Positions 14,470 through 22,765 are shown, counted from the first letter of the stretch. The stretch: 41,763 nt of DNA from Verrucomicrobiota bacterium (GCA_015061905.1 SUVQ01000013.1:1-41763), one strand, 5' to 3'. Numbers and translations are program-made. The notes: generated by a model not told the origin, from the letters alone.

Positions 14470-15735
14470 TCACACCGTAAACGCCGGGAGCGCGGCGGCG
14501 GCTTTGTAGAGTTCGGAGAAAAGCCCGCGCGGGTGCAGGTCTTTATCGCCGGGCACGCGCCAGTCCGCCGCGAGCCCGTGCCACTTCATCAGCTTTTCCT
14601 CGTAGAGGTCGAAAAGGTCAACGCAACGCTTCCCGGCAACGAGACACGATTTAAACCACGCTACGAAATGCGCCTCGCTCCATGCCACGTTTTTCCCGTA
14701 GTGAAGCCGCCCGAACGCCGGAAGCCATTTCCAAACCAGCCACCACAGGCGACGCGGCAACGTTCCCGTAAACTTTGCCACTCGCGCATTTTCCGCGCAT
14801 TCTGCCGCCGCAACGGGCGTTCCCGCGCGCCCGGCAAGCTCGCCAAGTCTCGCGTCCCCTTTACTGCAATTTTTTTCGATTCCCCTAAAAGCACTTCCTG
14901 CGCCAGCCCCTACAAGGGGCGTCGGCGCAAGGGGTGAGAAGCCCGCCTCTGCGGGCGCGGTCTCATCGTTTAAAAGTTTTTTACTTTCGTAAAAACTAAC
15001 TCGCGCGCTCACGTCGGAGCAACCGTTCCCGCCGCCTTGTGAATAACCTTGTTGAGCACCGCTCTCTTTAATCTTTAAGCCGTAATCTATAACCATTCTC
15101 TGCCATGTTCCCGCAGGGAAAATCATCACCGCATCCTTGTCCGTGTTCTCCAGCCACTTGCGGGCAATCGCCGCCTCCGCCGCCGAAAATCCCCACGCCG
15201 CCGCGTTTTTGAGCGTATTCAAGCACCAATCAACCACGCGGAAAAAATCCCGCGAGCGCGTCGATTTTTCCGTTGCACCGCGCCCGTTCCCGCACGAAAA
15301 AGCGTAAAGGCGGGAGAGCGACATTTCTTCCCGGCCGCCGATTCCCCAGCTCGGCTTCATCATTTCATTTTTTAAACTTCTCAAAAAATATCCCGCCAGC
15401 GGGGCAAGCCGTGCTTTCATCGCACAGGTGTTCTCGTCGCACTTCCCCCAAGTCCGAAACCTCCGCCGCATACGCGCCTTCTCCTTCACGTTCCCGCGCC
15501 CCCACGCTTTAGCGTTCCCGCGTTCCTCGCGCGCCGCCTCCTCTGCGGCAATTTCCTCCGTCGTTCGCCCCATGTCGCGCCACGCATCCTGCCACGTTGG
15601 AAAACTCCACGTCGCAGGAACACTTTCTTCTCCACTCTTCCACTCTTCCACTCTTCCACTTTTCCACTTTTCCACTTTTCCACTCTTCCACTTTTCCACT
15701 TTTCCACTCTTCCACTCTTCCACTCTTCCACTCAA
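14470..15735 (-). CDS. Hypothetical phage protein whose 5' end is an 8-bp tandem repeat
   Basis: The open frame is 421 residues from a TTG at 15733-15735 that overlaps the previous gene's TGA. Residues 1-35 are a repeated octapeptide (WKSGRVEE / WKSGKVEK) encoded by twelve 8-bp units. The first internal ATG is at 15571-15573 (MGRTTEEIAAEEA), giving 367 residues without the repeat. The body has a basic region, a helical segment (RLAPLAGYFLRSLKNEMMK), 'RDFFRVVDWCLNTLKNAAAW', and a Trp-rich C-terminal part (RRLWWLVWKWLPAFGRLHYG). No known domain is recognised. Because 8 is not a multiple of 3, gain or loss of a unit shifts the frame if translation starts upstream, making phase variation possible. 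Confidence 0.6.
   Translation of the reverse strand: MSGRVEEWKSGKVEKWKSGKVEKWKSGRVEEWKSGEESVPATWSFPTWQDAWRDMGRTTEEIAAEEAAREERGNAKAWGRGNVKEKARMRRRFRTWGKCDENTCAMKARLAPLAGYFLRSLKNEMMKPSWGIGGREEMSLSRLYAFSCGNGRGATEKSTRSRDFFRVVDWCLNTLKNAAAWGFSAAEAAIARKWLENTDKDAVMIFPAGTWQRMVIDYGLKIKESGAQQGYSQGGGNGCSDVSARVSFYESKKLLNDETAPAEAGFSPLAPTPLVGAGAGSAFRGIEKNCSKGDARLGELAGRAGTPVAAAECAENARVAKFTGTLPRRLWWLVWKWLPAFGRLHYGKNVAWSEAHFVAWFKSCLVAGKRCVDLFDLYEEKLMKWHGLAADWRVPGDKDLHPRGLFSELYKAAAALPAFTV
15637..15732. repeat. 8-bp tandem repeat (YTTCCACT) x 12
   Basis: Twelve perfect-length units of CTTCCACT or TTTCCACT run without interruption, preceded by a partial unit TCCACT. The tract has no stop codon in any frame on the minus strand, and every frame encodes the same cycling octapeptide (V-E-E/K-W-K-S-G-R/K). 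Confidence 0.9.
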
Positions 15736-15932
15736 AACAGCTCCGGTTCCTGCGCCTTCGCTTCCGCATTACGTATCGCCCGAATCAATGCATCGACGCG
15801 CCGCTCCATGTCCCGCGCCGCACAAAGGTCGTTCCCGTTTCTCGTCGAAAAATATCGCTTCTGCGCGGCTCTCATCCGCTCCACCGTATCCAGCAGTGTC
15901 GAGGTGTTCACATTCTTCAAATCAATATTCAT
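15732..15932 (-). CDS. Small helical phage protein
   Basis: A 66-residue protein starting MNIDLKNVNTSTLLDTVERM. The ATG has a clear CGGAG Shine-Dalgarno sequence upstream, in a leader nearly identical to that of the 1165-1953 gene. The chain is two helices (TLLDTVERMRAAQKRYFSTR; ARDMERRVDALIRAIRNAEA). Its stop overlaps the likely TTG start of the next gene (TTGA), implying coupling. Size and helical-hairpin form fit small phage structural or regulatory proteins; the family is unknown. Confidence 0.6.
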   Translation of the reverse strand: MNIDLKNVNTSTLLDTVERMRAAQKRYFSTRNGNDLCAARDMERRVDALIRAIRNAEAKAQEPELF

Positions 15933-16024
15933 AGAAAAAATCTCCGATTTTTACCTCTTAGGTTTTGTTTTACTTAATAGTTAAAAAAAAAATTAAGAGT
16001 TGGTCGTTTTCGGTTGCTTGCTCA

Positions 16025-16354
16025 TCAAAACCCGCCTTCCTCGGCAATCGCCGCCAACGCCGCCATCAACCCGAAAAACACCCCAACCCCCGGAATCGCC
16101 AAAACCGTCGCAATTCCGGACCAAACCGATAATCTTCCCGCTTCGGTTTTCGGCGGGTTCCGGTCTCTAAGCACTCTCCACTCCCGCTCCCGCGGGAACG
16201 GGGCTTCCTCCGGCAACACGCCTGCACCCGCCATCGCCGCATAATGCATGCGACGCTCTGCGTCCAGCTCTTCAAACCGTGTCGCGACCTCCGCCGGCGC
16301 GCACGGCTCCACATCCCACGTTTCCCCGTTGTCGAGAATCTCTATTTTTTCCAC
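16025..16354 (-). CDS. Hypothetical phage protein with C-terminal membrane segment
   Basis: A 109-residue protein starting MEKIEILDNGETWDVEPCAP. The N-terminal 70 residues are acidic and helical (ATRFEELDAERRMHYAAMAG); residues about 80-103 are hydrophobic (IATVLAIPGVGVFFGLMAAL) and probably cross the membrane. It is the outermost leftward gene, near the putative attachment site, and may head the leftward operon. No family is recognised. Confidence 0.55.
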   Translation of the reverse strand: MEKIEILDNGETWDVEPCAPAEVATRFEELDAERRMHYAAMAGAGVLPEEAPFPREREWRVLRDRNPPKTEAGRLSVWSGIATVLAIPGVGVFFGLMAALAAIAEEGGF

Positions 16355-16485
16355 GTTCTATCCTTGTTTTTCGGTATCCCGTGAGAAACTCTTTCGAAAA
16401 GATTTCCCCGTATTTTTTACGGTTCAATCTCATCGACATCCTCACGAACAACGGAAACAAAGGACATCTCTCCGCCTCACACATG

Positions 16486-16511
16486 AGGTTCGAATCCTGC
16501 ATTCCCTGCCA
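16486..16511 (+). other. tRNA 3'-end fragment, probable prophage attachment site
   Basis: The sequence AGGTTCGAATCCTGC then ATTCCCTGCCA reads as the T-loop, T-stem 3' half, acceptor strand and CCA of a tRNA on the + strand. No matching acceptor 5' strand (AGGGAAT) or cloverleaf lies upstream, and the T-stem 5' side is not fully complementary. This is the pattern left by a phage that integrates into the 3' end of a tRNA gene. The intact tRNA should then lie beyond the left edge of this window. The rest of 16355-16578 shows no gene. Confidence 0.6.
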
Positions 16512-16582
16512 TTTTCGCAGTGCCCGCGGCTTTTTGCCTGCAAGCGTTGCCGGGGACAGGAACGCAGGACACGAACAAAAAA

Positions 16583-16619
16583 AATCCTCCGGGGCGGGAA
16601 CGCCGGAGGATTTTTTTTC
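16583..16619 (-). terminator. kdsA terminator with CGGGAACG as its loop
   Basis: AATCCTCCGG (16583-16592) pairs with CCGGAGGATT (16603-16612). The 10-nt loop (16593-16602) contains the whole 8-mer CGGGAACG. A/T runs on both sides make it bidirectional; leftward it ends kdsA. Confidence 0.8.
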
Positions 16620-16632
16620 TTATTATTTTTTC

Positions 16633-17430
16633 TTATTTTTTGTGAACGATTTTCCAAATATCAAGACAATCGGCGACCAAGGCACCGAGCTCGGAAAGCG
16701 GAATTTGCGTCGCCGCGTCGGAAATCGCTTTTGCCGGGTCCGGATGCGTTTCGACGAAAAGCCCGGACGCGCCCGAAGCCACCGCCGCGCGGGAAAGCGC
16801 GGGAACGAACTCGCGTTGCCCGCCGGAAGCGCCCATCATTGCGCCCGGAAGCTGCACGCTGTGCGTAGCGTCCACAATCGTCGGCGCACCCGTTTTTCCC
16901 ATAATTGAGAAAGAACGCATGTCGACGACAAGATTCTGGTAACCGAACGCCGTTCCGCGGTCCGTAAGCCAAATTTCGCGCGCGCCGGAAAGCGCGAGTT
17001 TATCATAAACGTAGCGCATTTCCTGCGGGGAAAGGAACTGACCTTTTTTAACGTTCACGCAACGCCCGGTTTTCGACGCGGCGACGAGCAAATCCGTTTG
17101 CCGGCAGAGGAAGGCGGGAATTTGCAACACATCGCAGACATGCGCGACGCGCTCGCATTGCGAGGCTTCGTGAATATCCGTCAACACGGGAAAATCGTAT
17201 TCGCGCTTCACCATAGCAAGAAGCTCAAGCCCCGCTTCCATCCCGGGACCGCGCGCGCCGGAAAGCGAGGTGCGATTCGCTTTGTCAAAAGAGCCTTTAA
17301 AAACGATGTTTACCTGCGGGAACGCCGCGCGAAGCTCTACGAGCTTTTCCGCAACTTCGCGGCAAACGGCTTCACATTCCAAGGAACAGGGACCAGCAAT
17401 TAGTAAAAAGCGACGGGGATCGTAAATCAT
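16633..17430 (-). CDS. kdsA: 3-deoxy-8-phosphooctulonate synthase
   Basis: A 265-residue cytoplasmic enzyme that condenses phosphoenolpyruvate with arabinose 5-phosphate to give Kdo-8-phosphate, the precursor of the lipopolysaccharide inner core. Family motifs are intact: 'LIAGPCSLE' near the start, '[12 protein letters not shown]' near residue 44, '[12 protein letters not shown]' near 104, '[13 protein letters not shown]' near 125, '[10 protein letters not shown]' near 185 and '[10 protein letters not shown]' near 225. Length is slightly short of the usual 275-285 because the N-terminus is compact. A Kdo transferase gene (waaA) lies two genes upstream on the same strand, so the group serves LPS assembly. 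It is the first host gene after the prophage. Confidence 0.95.
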   Translation of the reverse strand: MIYDPRRFLLIAGPCSLECEAVCREVAEKLVELRAAFPQVNIVFKGSFDKANRTSLSGARGPGMEAGLELLAMVKREYDFPVLTDIHEASQCERVAHVCDVLQIPAFLCRQTDLLVAASKTGRCVNVKKGQFLSPQEMRYVYDKLALSGAREIWLTDRGTAFGYQNLVVDMRSFSIMGKTGAPTIVDATHSVQLPGAMMGASGGQREFVPALSRAAVASGASGLFVETHPDPAKAISDAATQIPLSELGALVADCLDIWKIVHKK

Positions 17431-17533
17431 AGCGCGTTCAATTTTCTCCCCGAGTCCGTTTTACGCAATGATAAAAAACAACGCGCAGGACAAAAAAGTT
17501 CGGAAAAATTTCGGCAAACTAATCGAAACGAGC

Positions 17534-19327
17534 TTACTCTCGAAGTTCCACGCGATTGTAGGGATGAATATCGAGCAGGTTCGGGAACCAGCCGCGCACG
17601 GCAGGGTGAATCAGAAATTTATTGCGATTGTGCACGGTGGGAATGACGGGAACGTGCTTCGCGAGAATTTCTTCCGCCCGGCGCAATTTTTTCGCGCGCA
17701 TTTCGGGCTCACGTTCCCGTGCGGCTTCGGCGAGCAGGCGGTCGTAATCGTCATTTTTCCAACCCGTCCAGTTCATATCGGACGTTCCCGCGAAGAGGTC
17801 GAGAAAAGTTGTCGGATCCAAAAAATCTCCGCTCCACGCCGAGCGGGCGAGGTCGTAATCGCCCTGCTCCATGCTTACGCGATAAACTTTGTATTCCTGA
17901 TTTTTTAGAGAAATTCTGATGCCGAGATTTTTTCTCCACATTTCCTGAATTGCTTGGGCGAAAAATTGCGCGCCGTCGGAAGTATTAAACAAGTAGGAAA
18001 TTTCGGGAAAATTTTCGCCGTTCGGGAATCCGGCGGCGGCAAGCAAACGGCGAGCCTCAGCGATTTCGGCTTCGCGACGGTCCGGAGAAATTTTCGCCGG
18101 AGAAGCAGCGGGAACGAGCGAATACGCCGGCGTTTCTCCGGCACGCAAAACGCGTTCCGCAAGCATTTCGCGGTCAATAGCAAGCGAAAGTGCGCGGCGC
18201 ACGCGAGCGTCGTTCAGCGGCGGGCGCGTGCAATTGACGCGAATAAACGCCGTGGAAAAATACGGATCCAGCCGCAAGGCGGGCTCGCCGCGTTCCCGCA
18301 AAACGCTGACGCGCGCAGGCGGCACGGTGTTTGTGAGGTGATATTGCCCGTCGCGAAAAGCGCGCTCTTCGGCAAACTGGTCTTCCACGGCGTCGAAGCG
18401 AATCCCGTTTAGCCACACATTTTCCGCATCGTGATAAAACGGATTTTTCTCCGCTTCGATGCGATACGCCACGCGCCAGTTTTTCAAACGAAACGGACCG
18501 CTACCGACAAAATTTTCCGGACGCGTCCACAGCGTGGATCGCTCGTCCATTTTTCCGAATTTCAAAATCGCATGCGCGGGAACGGCACTCCAACTTGAAT
18601 GGCAAGCAAGAGAAAGAAAATACGGGCACGGCGTTTCCAGCTTAACGACAAGCGTTCTCGTGTCCGGCGCAGAAAATCCCACCTGCGAAAAATCCGCGAT
18701 TTCGCCGCGCGCAAACGCGAGCGCATTTTTCACGGGAGAAAAAAACAGCGAGGCGCACGGCGAAGCAAGTTTCGGCGAGAGCAAACGTTTATAAGAAAAA
18801 AGAAAATCCTCCGCCGTAATGGCGCGCCCGTCGCTCCAGCGCGCATCTTTTCTCAGGAAAAACGTGTAGCACAAGCCGTCGGGAGAAACCGTCCACCGCT
18901 CGGCAATTGCCGGACGCGGCTCCAGCGTTTCCGGATCGTAGCGCACGAGCCCTTCGAAGAGCGCGAGCATGAGGCGCAATTCCAGCACGCCGGTTACGAG
19001 TTGCGGGTCGAGAGCAGCAGGCTCGCCGCCGTTGTTCACGAGCAGAATGCGTTCCCGCGCAGCGACATCGACCGGGCGTTCCCGTTCTCCGCAGGCAGAA
19101 AACGCGAGCGGCGCAATGCTCAAAGCCGCGAAGGTTAAAACGCGGAAAAACCACGGGAGCAACGAAACGCTTGTCGCTTCCGGCGGGAACGCGATGCGGC
19201 GAAAAATTCCGCGCCGCGCGCAAGATGTTTTGCGGCAAAAATTTGATATCGAACGCACAAACGCTTGAGCGGAAGCGACAAGAGTGTCGCTTCTCCCGAA
19301 TTTTCCCCCGTGGTTTTCAAAAATCAT
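17534..19327 (-). CDS. Peptide ABC transporter substrate-binding lipoprotein, OppA family
   Basis: Residues from about 90 to the end form an SBP_bac_5 domain that binds oligopeptides (EPAALDPQLVTGVLELRLML; RPAIAERWTVSPDGLCYTFF; RKDARWSDGRAITAEDFLF; GSGPFRLKNWRVAYRIEAEK; DARVRRALSLAIDREMLAER; WTGWKNDDYDRLLAEA). The open frame is 597 residues from an ATG that overlaps the waaA stop codon (ATGA), but the signal peptide and lipobox-like 'LAFSAC' come only at residues about 56-79. A TTG at 19160-19162 would start a normal 24-residue lipoprotein signal. A hairpin (GAAGCGACA ... TGTCGCTTC, 19272-19293) lies in the extra part. No permease or ATPase genes are next to it. Confidence 0.85.
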   Translation of the reverse strand: MIFENHGGKFGRSDTLVASAQAFVRSISNFCRKTSCARRGIFRRIAFPPEATSVSLLPWFFRVLTFAALSIAPLAFSACGERERPVDVAARERILLVNNGGEPAALDPQLVTGVLELRLMLALFEGLVRYDPETLEPRPAIAERWTVSPDGLCYTFFLRKDARWSDGRAITAEDFLFSYKRLLSPKLASPCASLFFSPVKNALAFARGEIADFSQVGFSAPDTRTLVVKLETPCPYFLSLACHSSWSAVPAHAILKFGKMDERSTLWTRPENFVGSGPFRLKNWRVAYRIEAEKNPFYHDAENVWLNGIRFDAVEDQFAEERAFRDGQYHLTNTVPPARVSVLRERGEPALRLDPYFSTAFIRVNCTRPPLNDARVRRALSLAIDREMLAERVLRAGETPAYSLVPAASPAKISPDRREAEIAEARRLLAAAGFPNGENFPEISYLFNTSDGAQFFAQAIQEMWRKNLGIRISLKNQEYKVYRVSMEQGDYDLARSAWSGDFLDPTTFLDLFAGTSDMNWTGWKNDDYDRLLAEAAREREPEMRAKKLRRAEEILAKHVPVIPTVHNRNKFLIHPAVRGWFPNLLDIHPYNRVELRE

Positions 19328-20622
19328 GAACGAGAGAAAATTTCGTCGAAAAATTTAATAATTCGAGCCGTCGCGCCCTGATTTCCGCGATGCCAGGATT
19401 TTGCCGAAGCACTCATTTTCCCGCGGGCATCAGCATCTGCGAGCAAAGACAAGAGCTTTGCCTGCGCGCCCGCCGCGTCGCGCACTTTCACGGCGGCTCC
19501 GCAGTCCTCAAGGCTACGGCAAACGTCTTTAAAATTCGTCATCGCCGGTCCGTAAACGAGCGGCACGCCAAGCGCGGCGCATTCAATCGGCGTTTGTCCG
19601 CCGTTGTTCGGCGGGAGCGATTTTCCGACAAAGGCAAGTTGCGCAAGATGCGTCAGTTTGCGCAATTCACCCGTTGTATCCGCGATGCAAATATCTGCGT
19701 CGGCGGGAACGTCTTCCGGCTTCGTGCGGGAACGCAAAAACCATTTCCACGAAGTTTTTTCGAGAAGCTCAACGATTTCCGCGCGGCGTTCGGCGTGGCG
19801 CGGGCAAATGAGCAGACGCAATTCGGGAAAACTTTTGCGCGCTTCGGCAAAAGTTTCAAGAAGCATAGCTTCTTCTCCGGGCCAAGTCGAACTGCCGAGC
19901 AAAACAGGCGCGTTCGCCGGAAATCCGAGTTCCTTTTTGAGCGATGCCGCATCTTCTTCCGTGAATTTTTCCCCGCTCGCAACGTCAAATTTCATATTGC
20001 CGGTGAAGGCGATTTTTTCGGCGGGAACGCCAAGCGCACGGAAACGGTCGTAGTCATTTTGCGTTCCCGCGCAGATGAACCGAATTTGCCCGAGAATCCA
20101 ACGCGCGAGCCTGCCGACGGCACGGTAGCGGCGGAATGATTTATCCGAAAGGCGCGCATTGACGACAAAAACGGGAACGCCGCGCGCGCGCGCCTGCGCC
20201 AAATGCTCGGGCCAAAGTTCACCCTCCATGAGCACGGCAACCGTCGGGTCAAAACGTTTCCACGCTTTCGAAGAAAACGGAAGAAAATCCATCGGGAAGC
20301 ACGCGTAAGCCGCAACCAAATCCGCATACTTTTCACGAATGATTTTGTAGGCAGTGCTCGTCGTCGTCGTGAGAATGACTTCCACGTTGTCGCGGTTTTT
20401 CAGCTCGCGCAAAAGCGGCGCAACGGCTTCGGTTTCGCCGACGGAAACAGCCTGAATCCACAGGCGATGCACGCCCTGTTTGCGCGGCGGAAGCACGGGA
20501 ACGCAACCGAAGCGGTGCGTAAAATCCTTGGCGTAGCCGCCGCGCTTAATCATGCGCCCGAAATAATACGGGCAGGAAACTAAAAACAGAGGTAAAAACA
20601 GAAGTCGATAAATCCAAATCAT
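19324..20622 (-). CDS. waaA: 3-deoxy-D-manno-octulosonic acid transferase
   Basis: A 432-residue inner-membrane-associated GT30 glycosyltransferase that adds Kdo to lipid A. Residues 1-20 form the N-terminal membrane anchor (IYRLLFLPLFLVSCPYYFGR). The conserved 'LWIQAVSVGETEAVAPLL' (about 54-71), 'VLMEGELWPEHL' (about 128), 'NARLSDKSFRRY', 'FTGNMKFD', 'GSSTWPGEEAMLLE', 'ICPRHAERR', and 'LAFVGKSLPPNNGGQTPIEC' motifs are all present. Length matches the family. The oppA-like gene overlaps its stop codon, and kdsA follows further on, giving a leftward LPS-related group. A divergent promoter region of about 100 bp separates it from prs. Confidence 0.95.
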   Translation of the reverse strand: MIWIYRLLFLPLFLVSCPYYFGRMIKRGGYAKDFTHRFGCVPVLPPRKQGVHRLWIQAVSVGETEAVAPLLRELKNRDNVEVILTTTTSTAYKIIREKYADLVAAYACFPMDFLPFSSKAWKRFDPTVAVLMEGELWPEHLAQARARGVPVFVVNARLSDKSFRRYRAVGRLARWILGQIRFICAGTQNDYDRFRALGVPAEKIAFTGNMKFDVASGEKFTEEDAASLKKELGFPANAPVLLGSSTWPGEEAMLLETFAEARKSFPELRLLICPRHAERRAEIVELLEKTSWKWFLRSRTKPEDVPADADICIADTTGELRKLTHLAQLAFVGKSLPPNNGGQTPIECAALGVPLVYGPAMTNFKDVCRSLEDCGAAVKVRDAAGAQAKLLSLLADADARGKMSASAKSWHRGNQGATARIIKFFDEIFSRS

Positions 20623-20721
20623 AACGTGCGCAGATTCTCTCTCGCTCCCGGTTTTTTCGCAAATTCTATTTTACTAAATCCGAACAAATCGCTACCCTAA
20701 GAGCCTCTCTTTTTCATTCCC

Positions 20722-21672
20722 ATGTCCGACAGCAACATGAAAATATTCACCGGCAACGCCAATCCCGTTCTCGCCAAGGAAATCTGCGACTCTCTCGGTG
20801 TGCCTCTCGGCATCGCCGACGTTACGCCTTTCCCGGACGGAGAAACGTTTGTCCAAATCAAAGAAAATATTCGCGGTTGCGACGTTTTCGCCATTCAGCC
20901 GACCTGCAATCCCGCCAACGACCATTTGATGGAATTGCTCATCATGATTGACGCCATGCGCCGCGCCTCCGCCAAGCGCATCACCGCCGTCATGCCCTTC
21001 TTCGGCTACGCCCGCCAAGACCGCAAAGACCGCCCGCGCGTGCCGATTACGGGAAAACTCGTCGCCAACCTTCTTACCGCTGCCGGAGCCAACCGCGTGC
21101 TCGCGCTCGACCTTCATGCGCAACAAATCCAAGGATTCTTCGACATTCCCGTCGACCACCTTTTCGCGTCCCCGGTTTTCTACGATTACATCAAAGATAA
21201 ACCCTTCCTGAAAGACGCCACGGTATTTTCGCCGGACATCGGCGGAATGAAGGCGGCAAGTGCCGTCGCCAACCTGCTCGATTTGCCGATCGGCTTCGTC
21301 GCCAAGCGTCGCGTTTCCGCAACGCAAGTTCAATCCACAAACCTCGTCGGAGAAGTCGAAGGACGCAATATCATTCTCGTTGACGACATGACGGAAACGG
21401 CGGGAACGCTCTGCGCCGCCGCGAAACTGCTTCGCGAAAACGGAGCAAAATCCGTTCGCGCTCTCGTCAGCCACTGCATGCTCAACGAAATCGCTTACGA
21501 ACGCCTTTCCACGGGCGTTATAGACGAAGTGATTACGACAAATTCCGTTCCCGTGGAATCGCGCGGACTTCCGATTACGGTGCTTTCGATTGCCAATCTC
21601 TTCGGTGAAGCCATCCGCCGCATTCACAACAACAATTCCGTAACCGGACTTTTCAAAATCAAAGGTTACTAA
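20722..21672 (+). CDS. prs: Ribose-phosphate pyrophosphokinase
   Basis: A 316-residue enzyme that makes phosphoribosyl pyrophosphate from ribose 5-phosphate and ATP for purine, pyrimidine, histidine and NAD synthesis. All key segments are present: 'FPDGETFVQIKENIRG' near 35, 'PFFGYARQDRKDRPR' near 92, 'ALDLHAQQIQGFFDIPVDHL' near 128, 'VFSPDIGGMKAA' near 170 and the PRPP loop 'VDDMTETAGTLCAAA' near 222. An inner ATG (MKIFTGNA, fifth codon after the first) is an alternative start. A strong hairpin follows the stop codon at 21711. Confidence 0.96.
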   Translation: MSDSNMKIFTGNANPVLAKEICDSLGVPLGIADVTPFPDGETFVQIKENIRGCDVFAIQPTCNPANDHLMELLIMIDAMRRASAKRITAVMPFFGYARQDRKDRPRVPITGKLVANLLTAAGANRVLALDLHAQQIQGFFDIPVDHLFASPVFYDYIKDKPFLKDATVFSPDIGGMKAASAVANLLDLPIGFVAKRRVSATQVQSTNLVGEVEGRNIILVDDMTETAGTLCAAAKLLRENGAKSVRALVSHCMLNEIAYERLSTGVIDEVITTNSVPVESRGLPITVLSIANLFGEAIRRIHNNNSVTGLFKIKGY

Positions 21673-21710
21673 GAAAAATTCACGGAAAAATAAAACTCCG
21701 AACTCAAAAA

Positions 21711-21749
21711 AAAAGCGTTCCCGCGATTTGTTTCACGGGAACGCTTTTT
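21711..21749. terminator. Terminator built from an inverted pair of the 8-mer
   Basis: AAAAGCGTTCCCG (21711-21723) pairs with CGGGAACGCTTTT (21736-21748), followed by more T. It ends prs and, read leftward, the protease-like gene's transcript. Both arms carry the full 8-mer. Confidence 0.85.
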
Positions 21750-21776
21750 TATGAGAGTGAAAAATACGGCGCAGAG

Positions 21777-22745
21777 TTAGCGGCGACGACGCGAAACACC
21801 CAGCGCAAACGCGCCTATTCCGGCAAGCAGGCCGAACGCCGACGGTTCCGGAACCGGATACGCGGTAAGTCCGTAAAGTGCCGTTACCGGATTTTTCCCG
21901 TAATCGGTATTTTCCAAATAAATTTGGCGCACATGAGACGAATTATCCGATGTTACATCGTATTTTCTCAAAGCGGGATTCGCAACCACGGCGGCATCAT
22001 CAGAGTCTGTAACATATATAGCAGTAACAATTCCCAGGGCATCGAAATCCGCCCCCCAAAGCGTTATCGCATGTCCACCGTAACGGCTTGTATTCGCCGC
22101 CATCCCTGCGGCACCGTTTTTTAATAAATTACGAAGAAGTTCAGAGAAAATTTCTATGCTACTCTTTGAATGATCCGTTGAGGAGGGGCCCCATGTGCTG
22201 TATCCGCCGACCTCTCCGTGGATAAATCCGTCACCCAAAATTTCCTGAAGAGACGAATATTCTTCTTTCCAATATCCTCCGGTTCCCGGAAGAGGTTGCG
22301 CATAATTTGAATAAATATGCTTCTCCCCGTTAAAATACCATTTCAGGGCGACATTCACGTCCGCGCCCCTTGAACTTTCGTTTACAATTGAATTCCAATT
22401 ATTTTCATCAAGAAAGATATCAAAAATTCCGCACGTATAGCCGAGTTCGGATGTTTTTCCGTCCGGAACGCCATTCGGCAATTCGGCACCTGAAGCGACA
22501 TAGCGGTCTTGCCACCAACGAATCAGATTCGATGCCGTCGCCGCCCAACAATAGGTAAAGTCTTTTTGAGGTCTATGTTCCGTGCTTTTCTTATTCACGT
22601 CATACCATCCGCTTTCGAGAGTTACACCCGGAGCGAAAATAGTTGTCGTTCCCGCGTAAGCGGAAAGCGGCGCGAGCAAGCTCAGAAAGCCGACGGAGAC
22701 TGCAATATTTTTTGCCGGATTAAAACGGGAGGTCATCGTTTTCAT
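21777..22745 (-). CDS. IdeS-like cysteine protease (family C66) with PEP-CTERM anchor
   Basis: A 322-residue exported protein. A signal peptide (about 1-31, ending SAYA) is followed by a domain very like the streptococcal IgG protease IdeS: 'ESGWYDVNKKS' and 'YCWAATASNLIRWWQDR' (Cys66 in the place of the catalytic Cys94), 'GGHAITLWGADFDALG' (His225 in the place of His262) and 'AIYVTDSDD' (Asp247 and Asp249). The His-to-Asp spacing of 22 residues equals that of IdeS. The end is a PEP-CTERM signal (VPEPSAFGLLAGIGAFALG then SRRRR) for exosortase sorting. Base usage is more A/T-rich than the neighbours and only one CGGGAACG word lies in the gene, suggesting transfer. The substrate is unknown. Confidence 0.8.
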   Translation of the reverse strand: MKTMTSRFNPAKNIAVSVGFLSLLAPLSAYAGTTTIFAPGVTLESGWYDVNKKSTEHRPQKDFTYCWAATASNLIRWWQDRYVASGAELPNGVPDGKTSELGYTCGIFDIFLDENNWNSIVNESSRGADVNVALKWYFNGEKHIYSNYAQPLPGTGGYWKEEYSSLQEILGDGFIHGEVGGYSTWGPSSTDHSKSSIEIFSELLRNLLKNGAAGMAANTSRYGGHAITLWGADFDALGIVTAIYVTDSDDAAVVANPALRKYDVTSDNSSHVRQIYLENTDYGKNPVTALYGLTAYPVPEPSAFGLLAGIGAFALGVSRRRR

Positions 22746-22765
22746 GCGGATAACCTACCACTTTG

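Noticed and set aside
15637..15732. CRISPR array
   Set aside because: The units are 8 bp with no spacers; no cas gene is present. The other repeats in the window are also not CRISPR-like.
16440..16514. A complete tRNA gene ending in CCA
   Set aside because: No 5' acceptor strand, D-arm or anticodon arm can be built upstream; only the 3' part is present.
20692..21627. A 311-codon frame antisense to prs
   Set aside because: It is the shadow of the highly conserved prs gene and shows no family features.
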